From Desulfitobacterium_A nosdiversum (GTDB lineage Bacteria; Bacillota; Desulfitobacteriia; Desulfitobacteriales; Desulfitobacteriaceae), in assembly GCF_049860565.1 (NCBI RefSeq), contig NZ_CP172056.1, positions 2,604,001-2,668,000 of the forward strand: a stretch of 64,000 nt of DNA, given 5' to 3'. Numbering within the stretch: position 1 is the first letter of the stretch; each line of letters begins with the position of its first letter. The position numbers and the translations under genes are program-made. The notes under the pieces were generated by a model, which saw nothing but the letters and a program-made list of their open reading frames with translations, was not told the origin of the DNA and did no database searches. Shown one piece after another: positions 8,385 to 17,066 of the stretch.

Positions 8385-9200
8385 ATGAAAATCACAGTTT
8401 TGGGATATTGGGGAGCTTACCCGGGACAAGGGGAGGCTACTGCCGGTTATCTGCTGGAAACAGATAAACATCATATCCTCATTGATTGCGGCAGCGGAGT
8501 GTTAGCTCAACTGTTCAAATATATCTCCATTGATGCTCTTGATGCCGTCTTTTTATCTCACTATCATCATGATCATGTTGCTGATTTAGGATGTCTGCAA
8601 TATGCCGTCATGATCGGGCAACAGCTGGAAAATACTCCAGATGCAAGAAGTTCAGCAGCCAAAAGTTCTGCTGCAAATATCTCGGCATCAAAAAGCTCAT
8701 CAGCAAAGAGTTCATCAGCAGCTCAAGCACTGCCGATATATGGTCATCAACAGTCTCCGTTTATTCCCAATCTCTCTTTTAAAAACTTGACAGCAGGGCA
8801 AGAGATTAAGGCCGGTGTTCCCTTGGATCTAAATGGCTTGAAGGTAGAATTTATGCAGACCGTTCATGAGGAATACAACCTGGCGATGAGGTTTGAATAC
8901 GGGGGAAAACGGCTGGTGTACACAGGAGATACCGGTTATTCGGAAGATTTGATTTCCTTTATGGCTGGGGCGGATCTCGTAATTGCTGAATCAAGCCTTT
9001 ATGCCTACCAAAGGAAGCAGGGAAACGGCCATTTAACTTCTGTTGAGGCTGGCGAATTGTCAGCAAAGGCTAATATTCAAGAGCTTGTACTGACCCATTT
9101 TCCTCACTATGGAGACCTAACAAGCCTGCAAACTGAAGCACAGCATGTGTTTAAAGGGAAGGTGCAAATGGCGGCAACGGGCAAAACGTTTGAGATCTAG
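8385..9200 (+). CDS. Metallo-beta-lactamase-fold hydrolase with Ser/Ala-rich insert
   Basis: 271 residues with the zinc-binding HxHxDH motif (His59, His61, Asp63, His64), further ligands in the TVHEEYN region, TGDTGYSED, and a C-terminal THFPHYG. The layout resembles the RNase Z/AtsA-like branch, but the true substrate is unknown. Its ATG is one base after the adhE stop, so the two are probably co-translated. Residues ~84-114 are an unusual low-complexity Ser/Ala/Lys insertion between the N-terminal zinc motif and the rest of the fold, probably from repeat expansion in a surface loop. Confidence 0.88.
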   Translation: MKITVLGYWGAYPGQGEATAGYLLETDKHHILIDCGSGVLAQLFKYISIDALDAVFLSHYHHDHVADLGCLQYAVMIGQQLENTPDARSSAAKSSAANISASKSSSAKSSSAAQALPIYGHQQSPFIPNLSFKNLTAGQEIKAGVPLDLNGLKVEFMQTVHEEYNLAMRFEYGGKRLVYTGDTGYSEDLISFMAGADLVIAESSLYAYQRKQGNGHLTSVEAGELSAKANIQELVLTHFPHYGDLTSLQTEAQHVFKGKVQMAATGKTFEI

Positions 9201-9274
9201 TCTAAGGTGTAATTTCATAACCAACATGAGGCGAGTCTGTTGACACGCAGGATAATCTTGGATAAACTATAAAC

Positions 9275-9404
9275 AGAACAGATGTTCTCGGGCAGGGGAA
9301 CAGTTCACAAACTCTTCCTGCCCGGAGATGCGTGAACCGAATATCCCTTTTGAAAGCAGTCGGCAGGTCCGGCTGCTTTTCCTATTTGGCGAGACATCTG
9401 TTCT
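9275..9404. repeat. Nested inverted repeats before the DUF1659 gene
   Basis: An 11-bp perfect inverted repeat (AGAACAGATGT 9275-9285 / ACATCTGTTCT 9394-9404) encloses a second one (CGGGCAGG 9289-9296 / CCTGCCCG 9317-9324) and the terminator at 9353-9380. The RNA could fold into one long structured leader for the cassette that begins at 9431. Confidence 0.5.
9353..9380 (+). terminator. Terminator-like hairpin
   Basis: AAAGCAGTCGG / CCGGCTGCTTT stem with a CAGGT loop and a trailing T-run. It lies about 150 bp after the MBL-fold gene and 50 bp before the DUF1659 gene, so it may end the adhE transcript or attenuate the next one. Confidence 0.7.
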
Positions 9405-9430
9405 AAATCGTAAAAAAGGAGGTGTTCAAT

Positions 9431-9649
9431 ATGGCCGTAACTTCTGTTGCTAAAGAATCGGTCCTGGTAGTGACCTACCAAACGGGTGTCAATGCTTCAG
9501 GTGCGCCGATCCTGCGTCAGCGGAGCTTCCCCAATATTTTAGCAGCCGCTCCTGATCAAGATGTCTTCGATGTTGCCAACGTACTTTATGCGCTGCAGCA
9601 ATATCCGCTGACTGCCGTGCGCCGTGACAACCGCTTTGAACTCGCGTAA
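9431..9649 (+). CDS. DUF1659 family protein
   Basis: A 72-residue protein with the DUF1659 pattern: an N-terminal strand segment, SFPNI, and a C-terminal VLYALQQYPLTAV stretch. The ATG at 9431 is favoured over the GTG at 9422 because AAGGAGGTG lies 7 nt upstream of it. Members occur with DUF2922 and YvrJ genes in many Firmicutes; the function is not established. First gene of a four-gene cassette ending in a cell-wall amidase. Confidence 0.88.
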   Translation: MAVTSVAKESVLVVTYQTGVNASGAPILRQRSFPNILAAAPDQDVFDVANVLYALQQYPLTAVRRDNRFELA

Positions 9650-9737
9650 GCCCCAAGAACTAGAACTTAAGAACTTTTAAATTTTAGAAGTTTGGAAGTT
9701 TTAGCAGAAACTGAAATGAAAGGAGGGAATAGAATAA

Positions 9738-9977
9738 ATGGCTGTTACATCAAAGAAAGTATTAAGAATGACGTTTAACAATGCGATGGGTGGGGCTGTC
9801 AGCCTCACCTTGCCTGAACCCAAAGCTGGGCTTACTGCAGCTGAGATTGAGGCTGCAATGGATCTTATCATTGCTAAGAACATCTTTTTCGGAACTGGCG
9901 GAGCTTTTATCTCAAAAAAAGATGTTAAAATTATCGACACAACTACTGAAGATCTCTATGATGCTCCAGTTGCCTAA
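9738..9977 (+). CDS. DUF2922 family protein
   Basis: 79 residues with the DUF2922 pattern: an N-terminal KKVLRMTFNN strand, a central SLTLPEPK segment, AAMDLIIAKNIF, and a C-terminal strand KDVKIIDTTTEDLYD. A perfect AAAGGAGGG site precedes the ATG. Commonly paired with DUF1659; the role is unknown. Confidence 0.9.
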   Translation: MAVTSKKVLRMTFNNAMGGAVSLTLPEPKAGLTAAEIEAAMDLIIAKNIFFGTGGAFISKKDVKIIDTTTEDLYDAPVA

Positions 9978-10180
9978 TTGACGAATCACGACTAGCATGC
10001 TTGCTTCCGGAGCGGTTCTGCCAAATCTTCCAGCAGAGATTCAGCAGCATTTAAGCTTCGGAAGCAGCGTATGCTATAGAGCACATCTCTGTAAGCGTTA
10101 AATTCAGTGTAAGAAATTTTATGAAAAATAGTGAAGAAAAAGAGAAGAAAAAGAGAGGAAAAAGAGAAGGGAGGTTAGGC

Positions 10181-10342
10181 GTGGAAGAGATTCTCAAGCT
10201 GGTCGGAAATTTCGGCTTTCCCATTGTGGTCAGCGCATATCTGTTAGTCCGCATTGAAGGAAAGCTTAATGAACTTTCGGCCAGCATTACTGAACTGGCC
10301 AAAGCCATAGCCGTCCTGGAAGTGAGAGGAGAGGTTAAATAG
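10181..10342 (+). CDS. YvrJ family small membrane protein
   Basis: 53 residues: one membrane-spanning helix with the YvrJ-type NFGFPIVVSAYLLVRIEGK signature, then a short amphipathic tail. The GTG at 10181 is chosen because AAGGGAGGT sits 6-7 nt upstream; the in-frame ATG at 10121 would add a highly charged Lys/Glu stretch without a useful ribosome site. The stop directly abuts the amidase start. The membrane helix followed by a peptidoglycan amidase recalls the holin-endolysin order in phage and phage-like loci. Confidence 0.85.
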   Translation: MEEILKLVGNFGFPIVVSAYLLVRIEGKLNELSASITELAKAIAVLEVRGEVK

Positions 10343-10807
10343 ATGGAATGGCAAAAAATTATTGTTCATCATTCGGCAAGTTCGACGATGGTGCGCCAGG
10401 GAGATGAGATGGTCCCAGTAAATGCGGCGATGATTCGAGAATGGCATTTGACGAAGGGGTGGAGCGATATTGGCTACCATTTTGTCATTCTTCCGGATGG
10501 AACCTGTGAGGATGGGCGGCCGCTTTACAGGCCTGGAGCTCATTGTGCAGCCGGACACCGCAATTTCATTGCGATTGGGATTTGTTTAGTCGGGAACTTC
10601 AGCCAGCTTGAGGAGGTTCCTGAAGCTCAGATGAACGGACTTCTCGATAAGCTCCAAGCCTTAATGGCAGCGTTTCATATCGACTTTGATAATGTGGAGC
10701 TGCATCGGGAAGTTCCAGGATCTGCGACGGAATGCCCAGGACGCTATTTTCCAGCCGATATATTCAGGCGGGAACTTCAGGACAGGGTAAGTATAGTAGA
10801 TAAATAG
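10343..10807 (+). CDS. N-acetylmuramoyl-L-alanine amidase (PGRP/amidase_2 type)
   Basis: 154 residues forming a single amidase_2/PGRP domain with zinc-ligand motifs IVHHSAS (His9/His10), a central GYHF, and a C-terminal LHREVPGSATECPG. It cleaves the bond between N-acetylmuramic acid and the stem peptide. There is no signal peptide, so export would need a holin-like route, perhaps the YvrJ protein whose gene abuts it; this is inference. A strong bidirectional terminator follows. Confidence 0.9.
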   Translation: MEWQKIIVHHSASSTMVRQGDEMVPVNAAMIREWHLTKGWSDIGYHFVILPDGTCEDGRPLYRPGAHCAAGHRNFIAIGICLVGNFSQLEEVPEAQMNGLLDKLQALMAAFHIDFDNVELHREVPGSATECPGRYFPADIFRRELQDRVSIVDK

Positions 10808-10812
10808 AGGTG

Positions 10813-10861
10813 AAAAAAGAGACGGCGGAAAACTAAAATGTTTGTCCGTCGTCTCTTTTTT
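10813..10861. terminator. Bidirectional terminator
   Basis: A 17-bp stem (AAAAAAGAGACGGCGGA / TCCGTCGTCTCTTTTTT, one wobble) with A- and T-runs at its ends sits between the amidase gene and the convergent SEC-C gene, serving both. Confidence 0.9.
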
Positions 10862-10870
10862 GTCTGGATG

Positions 10871-12166
10871 TTACTGATCTTTACCGCAGCAATGCTTAAA
10901 TTTTTTACCGCTGCCACAAGGACACGGATCATTGCGGCCTACCTTTTTACGAGTTTTCATGTCAATTATATTGCTTTTTGTTTCTGTTTTCGGCATTCCT
11001 TTATATCCTTCCAAGGGAAGAGCAAAGGGTGGAGCAAGCGGATTGGGTGCTTGATACGGCGAAGAGGGCAGTGGTTTTAAGAATTCCTTTTCAACGGCAA
11101 AGAGTTCATCCGGAGTATGGCCTTTGAGAATCCATTGGCGCGTATTATTCGATAAATCTACAACGTGCTCTGTTAATTCCTGTACGGTTTCAAAGGAGGG
11201 AAACTCGAGTTGGGTTTGTAAAAATTCAATAACTCCATGTACTCTGAGATCCAGATTAATAATTCTTTGACATTCTTCGGTAATGTCTTTTGCATCATCT
11301 TCAGTCATTTCATAGGCATTTAATAAAAATTCAGTGAAATGCCGAAAGGCAAGATTTTCATCCCGATAATCAAGTTGACCCGCGCTTAAAAGTTTGCTTT
11401 TACCGAATTTATAATAATCAACATCGGGACGTGCCTGATGCTCTTGCTTGATTTTATCAATATCCTCAACTTCGCAGTAAGCCCAAGTCCCATATTGATC
11501 AATTTGCAATAATTCGTAATAGTCTTTAGCTCTCAGGAGGACTTCATGAAGTTCGAGATAATCCGGTTCTACTCCAGTTAAATTTTCAATTTGGTTAAGA
11601 ATCTGGTGAAAACTCAAAACTCCGTAATAATAAAGCATTCCTTGAGTCAACGAAATCCATTCGGTGTTTCGCTGAATTATTTCTTGAAACATTTTTTGAT
11701 CAAGAGCTTTAAAAGCATTAAAAATTTCCGCAGGCATCAATAATATTTTGGTATCTTTCCAAGATCCCGAAAAAATTAGACCTGTTGTTTGCCAGTACTC
11801 CACTTCTTCAATTTCAAACTCTTCGGCATTTATAACGGTGGGTTCGTCATTCATAATAAAATTCCGAAGAAAAATATATCTGTTTTCATCCAAAGACATC
11901 ATTTCATTTTGAACTTTTTGGGGCAGAATCTTGACCAGTTCGGTTATTAAATCTTGCTTCTTCAGAGCGCTGAGATTTTTTAATTCATAATGCCTGCAAA
12001 TTCGAGTTAACTCGTCTTTGGTCAACCGTTCGAGAATCTCTGAGAAAGCAATTGGAAAGGATATACTCTGCCATAACTTCTTCGCTTTTCGAAGTTGGTA
12101 ATTGGCTTGGTCTTGTTTAAATCTCTCAAAAACATCATTTAAAAGTTTAAAATCATCCTTATCCAT
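10871..12166 (-). CDS. SEC-C metal-binding domain protein
   Basis: 431 residues. The C-terminus carries a SEC-C zinc motif (DPCPCGSGKKFKHCC). The N-terminal ~90 residues contain a SAP/Rho-N-like helical segment (TKDELTRICRHYEL) and the middle is a long helical region without a recognisable catalytic site. Similar orphan SEC-C proteins are common in Firmicutes and lack a known function; the zinc motif may recruit SecB-like or ribosomal partners. It is transcribed alone toward the shared terminator. Confidence 0.85.
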   Translation of the reverse strand: MDKDDFKLLNDVFERFKQDQANYQLRKAKKLWQSISFPIAFSEILERLTKDELTRICRHYELKNLSALKKQDLITELVKILPQKVQNEMMSLDENRYIFLRNFIMNDEPTVINAEEFEIEEVEYWQTTGLIFSGSWKDTKILLMPAEIFNAFKALDQKMFQEIIQRNTEWISLTQGMLYYYGVLSFHQILNQIENLTGVEPDYLELHEVLLRAKDYYELLQIDQYGTWAYCEVEDIDKIKQEHQARPDVDYYKFGKSKLLSAGQLDYRDENLAFRHFTEFLLNAYEMTEDDAKDITEECQRIINLDLRVHGVIEFLQTQLEFPSFETVQELTEHVVDLSNNTRQWILKGHTPDELFAVEKEFLKPLPSSPYQAPNPLAPPFALPLEGYKGMPKTETKSNIIDMKTRKKVGRNDPCPCGSGKKFKHCCGKDQ

Positions 12167-12343
12167 GTTAGGGTCAATCCCCCTTGTCTATTAACTCGTG
12201 AATAATTATACCTTTATTGACGTTTGTAATAAACATTTTTGGCAAAGAAAAGAAGAAAAGATCGAAGAGATAAAGTATATTGAGGTGTTGAAATAATTCT
12301 AATTATACGATATCGTTGTGATAACAGTAAAGTTGGAGGTTAA

Positions 12344-13375
12344 ATGATGTACAGTTTTAGAAATGATTACAGCGAAGGATCACACGCCAGAATATTAAAA
12401 GCGTTAATGGAAGCGAATCTTGTGCAGGATGAAGGGTATGGGGAGGATCGCTATTGTCTTGAAGCAATCAGGTTGATAAAAGCAAGACTCGGAAGAAACG
12501 ACGTGGATATCCATTTTATTTCCGGCGGAACACAAACGAATCTGATCGCGATTTCGGCTTTTTTAAGACCCCATGAAGCGGCGATTGCTGCAAACACCGG
12601 ACATATCAATGTTCATGAGACGGGAGCCATTGAGGCAACCGGACATAAGGTTATCGCTGTTGAAGTAAACGACGGAAAGCTGAAACCGGAGAACCTTAAA
12701 ACTGTTCTTGAAGCACATTCCGATGAACATATGGTTAAACCTAAACTTGTCTATATCTCTGACTCCACAGAAATTGGGACGATATATAAAAAGCGGGAGC
12801 TCGAACAGCTAAGTGCCTTTTGCAAGGAAAACAAGCTGATTTTGTTTATGGATGGCGCCCGTTTGGGTTCGGCTTTGTGCTCTGCAGAAAATGACCTGAA
12901 GCTTTCAGATCTGCCATCACTTGTAGATGCCTTTTATATTGGCGGAACCAAAAACGGTGCCCTGCTCGGTGAAGCTTTGGTAATATGTCAGGATTCTCTA
13001 AAAGAGGACTTCCGCTACCATCTAAAACAAAAGGGAGCACTACTGGCGAAAGGGCGTCTCCTCGGCATCCAGTTTCTTGAGCTGTTCCGGGATGATCTCT
13101 ACTTTGATCTGGCCAAGAATGCCAATAAAATGGCAAGTATCTTAAGTGAGGGAATAGGCAAGGCAGGCTTTAAGTTTTTAATCCATTCGCCCTCCAATCA
13201 AATCTTCCCGATCTTTCCGAACACCCTCATTCAAAAGCTTGAAAAAAATTATCTCTTTAATACCTGGGAAAAGGCCGACGCAGAACACTCAGTCATTCGC
13301 CTGGTAACTTCCTGGGCAACACAAGAGAATGATGTCAATGCATTTCTTGAGGATCTGAAAAAGGCGATGCAATAG
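12344..13375 (+). CDS. Low-specificity threonine aldolase (PLP-dependent)
   Basis: 343 residues of the aminotransferase fold type I beta-eliminating lyase/threonine aldolase family. The N-terminus shows RNDYSEG, the cofactor region shows SGGTQTN and MDGARLGSA, and the Schiff-base lysine is Lys203 in GGTKNGA. It would cleave L-threonine/allo-threonine to glycine and acetaldehyde. The start is the first of two adjacent ATG codons, 5 nt after GGAGG. A single-gene unit. Confidence 0.9.
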   Translation: MMYSFRNDYSEGSHARILKALMEANLVQDEGYGEDRYCLEAIRLIKARLGRNDVDIHFISGGTQTNLIAISAFLRPHEAAIAANTGHINVHETGAIEATGHKVIAVEVNDGKLKPENLKTVLEAHSDEHMVKPKLVYISDSTEIGTIYKKRELEQLSAFCKENKLILFMDGARLGSALCSAENDLKLSDLPSLVDAFYIGGTKNGALLGEALVICQDSLKEDFRYHLKQKGALLAKGRLLGIQFLELFRDDLYFDLAKNANKMASILSEGIGKAGFKFLIHSPSNQIFPIFPNTLIQKLEKNYLFNTWEKADAEHSVIRLVTSWATQENDVNAFLEDLKKAMQ

Positions 13376-13463
13376 CGGATATTAAGGCTAAATTGTGGAA
13401 TAAAATTGGACAGAATATGAATGAAAGACTATGCATGAAAGAAGGGAAAGGAGAACAGGATCT

Positions 13464-14507
13464 TTGAAATTTTTAAGGCTATTGCTGGTTTTTATCCCCA
13501 TCAGTTTAATCGGGGAGTTCGTTCATTTTTCACCGACCTTGATGTTTATCCTTTCGGCTTTGGCCATTATTCCCTTGGCAGGGTTGATGGGGGAAGCAAC
13601 GGAAGAGATCTCTTTTTACTCCGGACCAAGAATCGGAGGATTTTTGAATGCTACATTTGGCAATGCAACGGAGTTGATCATCTCGTTTTTTGCCTTAAAA
13701 GCCGGACTATTCGAGGTTGTCAAAGCCTCTATCTCAGGATCGGTTATCGGAAATATTTTATTAGTCCTCGGGGCGAGCATGCTGGCAGGGGGGATGAAAT
13801 ATAAAACCCAGGCTTTCAACAAGCAGGCTCTTGAAGTGAATTCAAGCATGCTGCTGTTTGCGGTCATTGGTTTGATTATCCCTGCTGTCTTTACGCATAC
13901 TGTATCTCCGGAGTTGCTGAATAAACAGTATGAGGGGTTAAGCATAATTGTTGCAGTCATTATGTTCAGCATCTATCTCATGAGCTTGTTTTTTTCCTTC
14001 TACACGCATAAAGACCTTTACTCTGTTGACCACCGAGAAGAAAGCAAACCGAAATGGTCCCTGAAAACAGCGGTTTTAGTTTTAGTTGCTGCCACAGTTT
14101 TCATTGGTCTGGAAAGTGAGTTTCTTGTCAGTGCCGTCGAACCGATGACTAAGGAAGCGGGCTTAAGTGAATTCTTCGTCGGGATTATTCTTATCCCCAT
14201 TATCGGGAATGCGGCTGAACACAGCACAGCAGTTCTCATGGCTCTTAAAAATGAGATGGATGTTGCCATTGAGATTGCAATTGGTTCAAGCTTGCAGATC
14301 ATTCTCTTTGTTACCCCGGTTCTCATCTTTCTCAGTTTGCTTTTTAAACCGATGAGCATTATTTTTAATGAATTTGAGCTGGTCGCGCTGCTTCTCTCGG
14401 TTTTTATTGCCAATCGGGTATCCAATGATGGTGAATCCAATTGGCTGGAAGGATTTCAGCTGCTTGCCGTCTATTTAATCATCGCCGTATCCTTCTTCGT
14501 GTTGTAA
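13464..14507 (+). CDS. Ca2+/H+ antiporter (CaCA superfamily, Cax/ChaA-like)
   Basis: About 347 residues with ten to eleven membrane helices and the two inverted alpha-repeats GNATELI (N-terminal half) and GNAAEHST (C-terminal half) whose acidic residues bind cation. It exports Ca2+ against proton influx. A TTG start at 13464 is preferred: AAAGGAG lies ~9 nt upstream and gives the usual hydrophobic beginning, whereas the in-frame ATG at 13431 has no ribosome site and would add eleven charged residues. Confidence 0.9.
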   Translation: MKFLRLLLVFIPISLIGEFVHFSPTLMFILSALAIIPLAGLMGEATEEISFYSGPRIGGFLNATFGNATELIISFFALKAGLFEVVKASISGSVIGNILLVLGASMLAGGMKYKTQAFNKQALEVNSSMLLFAVIGLIIPAVFTHTVSPELLNKQYEGLSIIVAVIMFSIYLMSLFFSFYTHKDLYSVDHREESKPKWSLKTAVLVLVAATVFIGLESEFLVSAVEPMTKEAGLSEFFVGIILIPIIGNAAEHSTAVLMALKNEMDVAIEIAIGSSLQIILFVTPVLIFLSLLFKPMSIIFNEFELVALLLSVFIANRVSNDGESNWLEGFQLLAVYLIIAVSFFVL

Positions 14508-14534
14508 TTTAGATATACTTTTATACATTATGCT

Positions 14535-14583
14535 TTCATATAAGAAAAGCTCGTCCGTAAAGGATGAGCTTTTCTTATATGAA
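14535..14583. terminator. Bidirectional terminator
   Basis: A perfect 18-bp inverted repeat (14535-14552 / 14566-14583) rich in A/T at the ends lies between the antiporter gene and a convergent membrane-protein gene. Confidence 0.9.
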
Positions 14584-14611
14584 CATAATCAGTTGGAGAA
14601 TCAATGGGTAA

Positions 14612-15199
14612 TCAATTCTTGGAGATTACCTTAATTTTTCTCTTCCTCAGATAGAATAGAAAGAGACCAAAAATCAAGGCTCCTAATGTATCGCAAATGA
14701 TGTCCGTCATCGTATCGTCGATTCCAAATCCTTGGTAACGCGAGCCAAATGTTTTATCCATGGTATATTCATAGATTTCCCATACTGCCCCTGAAGCAAC
14801 AGAGAAACAAAAGGCAAATAGGGCTGATACCCAGCGGCTGAAGTCCACATCCTTTTTTTCCTTGCGCTGGAGGTACATTGCCATTAAATACCCGAGATCC
14901 GCAAAGATCAGCCCCGAAAGACTGTGAAGCATTTTGTCCCACCACCAAAACCGGTAGTAAAAATGATTGGCCGTTCCAAGGAAGATGGAGGCATAGAGAA
15001 AAAGAAGAAAAACATTGAGAAAAATGCGGGGGAATTGGATATTCCTGCGTTTTTCAATAAGAAAAGGCAAGGTCATAAATACCAGAGCAAGCAAGGACAT
15101 TCCTAAAGATGCCCATTGTTGTTGGAGAATCTCCACGAATCCAGCCAAAATGATAGTCACGCTTAATAGGACATATAACCAAAACGTTAAACGCTTCAT
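14612..15199 (-). CDS. DUF2238 (YjdF-like) membrane protein
   Basis: 195 residues with six predicted membrane helices and the family signatures WWWDKMLHSLSG, WEIYEYTMD and GFGIDDTMTDI near the C-terminus. The function is unestablished; conserved Asp, His and Glu residues suggest metal or lipid-linked chemistry in the membrane. The ATG at 15199 (rather than the TTG at 15223) has an AAAGG-type site at suitable spacing. Confidence 0.85.
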   Translation of the reverse strand: MKRLTFWLYVLLSVTIILAGFVEILQQQWASLGMSLLALVFMTLPFLIEKRRNIQFPRIFLNVFLLFLYASIFLGTANHFYYRFWWWDKMLHSLSGLIFADLGYLMAMYLQRKEKKDVDFSRWVSALFAFCFSVASGAVWEIYEYTMDKTFGSRYQGFGIDDTMTDIICDTLGALIFGLFLFYLRKRKIKVISKN

Positions 15200-15408
15200 A
15201 TTTTCTTTCGCCTTTCCTTGCAAGCCTTAAGCAGATAACTCTAAATACCTGAATGAAGATAATGCTTTAGCTTGCTCAGCTTAATGGTAATATATCCCAC
15301 GAAAAGAGTCAAAAGAGATTAGGTTGAGAAATTTTCGAGTGACGTTTAGAATTAGAGAAGAGAAAAGAGAACAAGAGAAACAGAGTTGAAAGAGAGAGGC
15401 CTGAATAA

Positions 15409-16161
15409 ATGAAATTAATCTCATGGAATGTTAATGGACTGCGTGCTTGCCTGAAGAATGGGTTTAAGGACTTTTTTGATCAGGAAGACGCAGATATTTT
15501 TTGCCTTCAGGAAACAAAGCTTCAGCAGGAGCAGATTCCATTTCAGCCCGAGGGCTACTATGCTTATTGGAATTTTGCCCGGAAAAAAGGGTATTCAGGA
15601 ACTGCGGTCTTTTCGAAAAAAGAGCCGCTGCTGGTGACGTATGGCATCGGCATAGAGGAGCATGACCTTGAAGGGCGAGTGATCACTCTGGAATTCGAAG
15701 AGTTTTACATAGTGACGGTTTACACTCCGAATTCTCAGCGCGGCCTTACGCGTTTGGAGTACCGCATGAAATGGGAAAACGATTTTCTGGCTTATCTTAA
15801 ACGCCTGGAGCAAAACAAGCCGGTTATTTTTTGCGGAGACCTGAATGTGGCTCATACGGAGATTGATCTGAAAAACCCCGGCCCCAATCGAAAGAACGCA
15901 GGCTTTTCCGATGAGGAACGCGGCAAATTCGATCAGATCGTCCAAAACGGCTTCATCGATACCTACCGGCATTTTTACCCCGATAAAACAGAAGCTTACA
16001 CCTGGTGGTCGTATATGTTCAATGCCAGGGCGAACAATGCCGGATGGCGTATTGATTATTTCTGTGTATCCGATGTTTTAAGGGATCGGCTTAAGGATTC
16101 AGTCATTTATCCGGAGGTTTTAGGCTCTGATCATTGCCCGATCGGGCTGGAGTTAAACTAA
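15409..16161 (+). CDS. xth: Exodeoxyribonuclease III
   Basis: 250 residues of the ExoIII/APE1 endonuclease-exonuclease-phosphatase fold: SWNVNGLRA at the N-terminus, catalytic Glu35 in CLQETK, GDLNVAH, WRIDYF and C-terminal SDHCPIGL. It cuts DNA 5' of abasic sites and trims 3' blocks in base-excision repair. Single gene behind a GAGAGAGG site. Confidence 0.95.
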   Translation: MKLISWNVNGLRACLKNGFKDFFDQEDADIFCLQETKLQQEQIPFQPEGYYAYWNFARKKGYSGTAVFSKKEPLLVTYGIGIEEHDLEGRVITLEFEEFYIVTVYTPNSQRGLTRLEYRMKWENDFLAYLKRLEQNKPVIFCGDLNVAHTEIDLKNPGPNRKNAGFSDEERGKFDQIVQNGFIDTYRHFYPDKTEAYTWWSYMFNARANNAGWRIDYFCVSDVLRDRLKDSVIYPEVLGSDHCPIGLELN

Positions 16162-16199
16162 TCGAAATTCACAACTGCATAAGAAAGGGCGAATGACTT

Positions 16200-17066
16200 T
16201 TGAATATACAAACCTCTGTAGAAGCCCCTGTCATAAAAAATGAACGGCCCAAGGCCATTCTCTTCTTGGTCATCACAGCAACGTTTTGGAGCCTTGGTGG
16301 GCTTTTGATTAAATCCGTAAATGCTCATCCTTTTGCCATTGCCGGGGTAAGAAGCGCGATCTCTGCGCTGGTTTTCCTGGCTGTTTTGGGCAAGCCCAAA
16401 ATCAACTGGTCTATAGCTCAATTCGGGGCGGCATTATCTTATGCGGGAACAGTTATTTTGTTTGTTCTTGCGACCAAATTGACGACGGCTGCAAATGCCA
16501 TCTTGCTTCAATATACCGCACCGATTTATGTTGCTTTGTTGAGCGGCTGGCTGTTGAAGGAAAGAACACGGCCTTTGGATTGGATTACTGTCTTCATTGT
16601 TATCGGGGGTATGGCCTTATTCTTCATGGATAGTCTAAGCACGAAAGGCGTACTGGGAAATATCGTTGCGATTGCCAGCGGGGTATGTTTTGCTTTGCAA
16701 GCCATGTTTTTACGGATGCAAAAGAAAGGATCCCCTTGGGAATCGATCTTTTTGGGGAACATTCTGACAGCGATTATCGGAATCCCTTTTCTCTCGATCG
16801 CATGGCCGAATGCTTCCGGCTGGCTTAATCTGCTGATTTTAGGGGTAGTTCAGCTCGGCCTTCCGTATATTCTTTACGCTAAGGCGATTAAGCACACCTC
16901 TGCTTTGGAAGCCACTCTTATACCCGTCATTGAACCGATTTTAAATCCCATTTGGGTAGCTTTATTTATCGGGGAAAAACCGGGCCTATGGTCTTTAATC
17001 GGCGGTCTAATCGTTTTGGCGGCTATCACGATTCGGTGCGTTCTTGTCGAGGTTAGAAAATGTTAA
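16200..17066 (+). CDS. EamA/DMT family transporter
   Basis: 288 residues with ten predicted membrane helices and two EamA repeats; typical drug/metabolite exporter length. A TTG start at 16200 is used, ~11 nt after AAGAAAGGG; a nearby ATG is in another frame. Its end overlaps the start of the RocB-like gene by 7 bp, so both are likely co-translated; export of an amino acid or peptide product is inference. Confidence 0.88.
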   Translation: MNIQTSVEAPVIKNERPKAILFLVITATFWSLGGLLIKSVNAHPFAIAGVRSAISALVFLAVLGKPKINWSIAQFGAALSYAGTVILFVLATKLTTAANAILLQYTAPIYVALLSGWLLKERTRPLDWITVFIVIGGMALFFMDSLSTKGVLGNIVAIASGVCFALQAMFLRMQKKGSPWESIFLGNILTAIIGIPFLSIAWPNASGWLNLLILGVVQLGLPYILYAKAIKHTSALEATLIPVIEPILNPIWVALFIGEKPGLWSLIGGLIVLAAITIRCVLVEVRKC

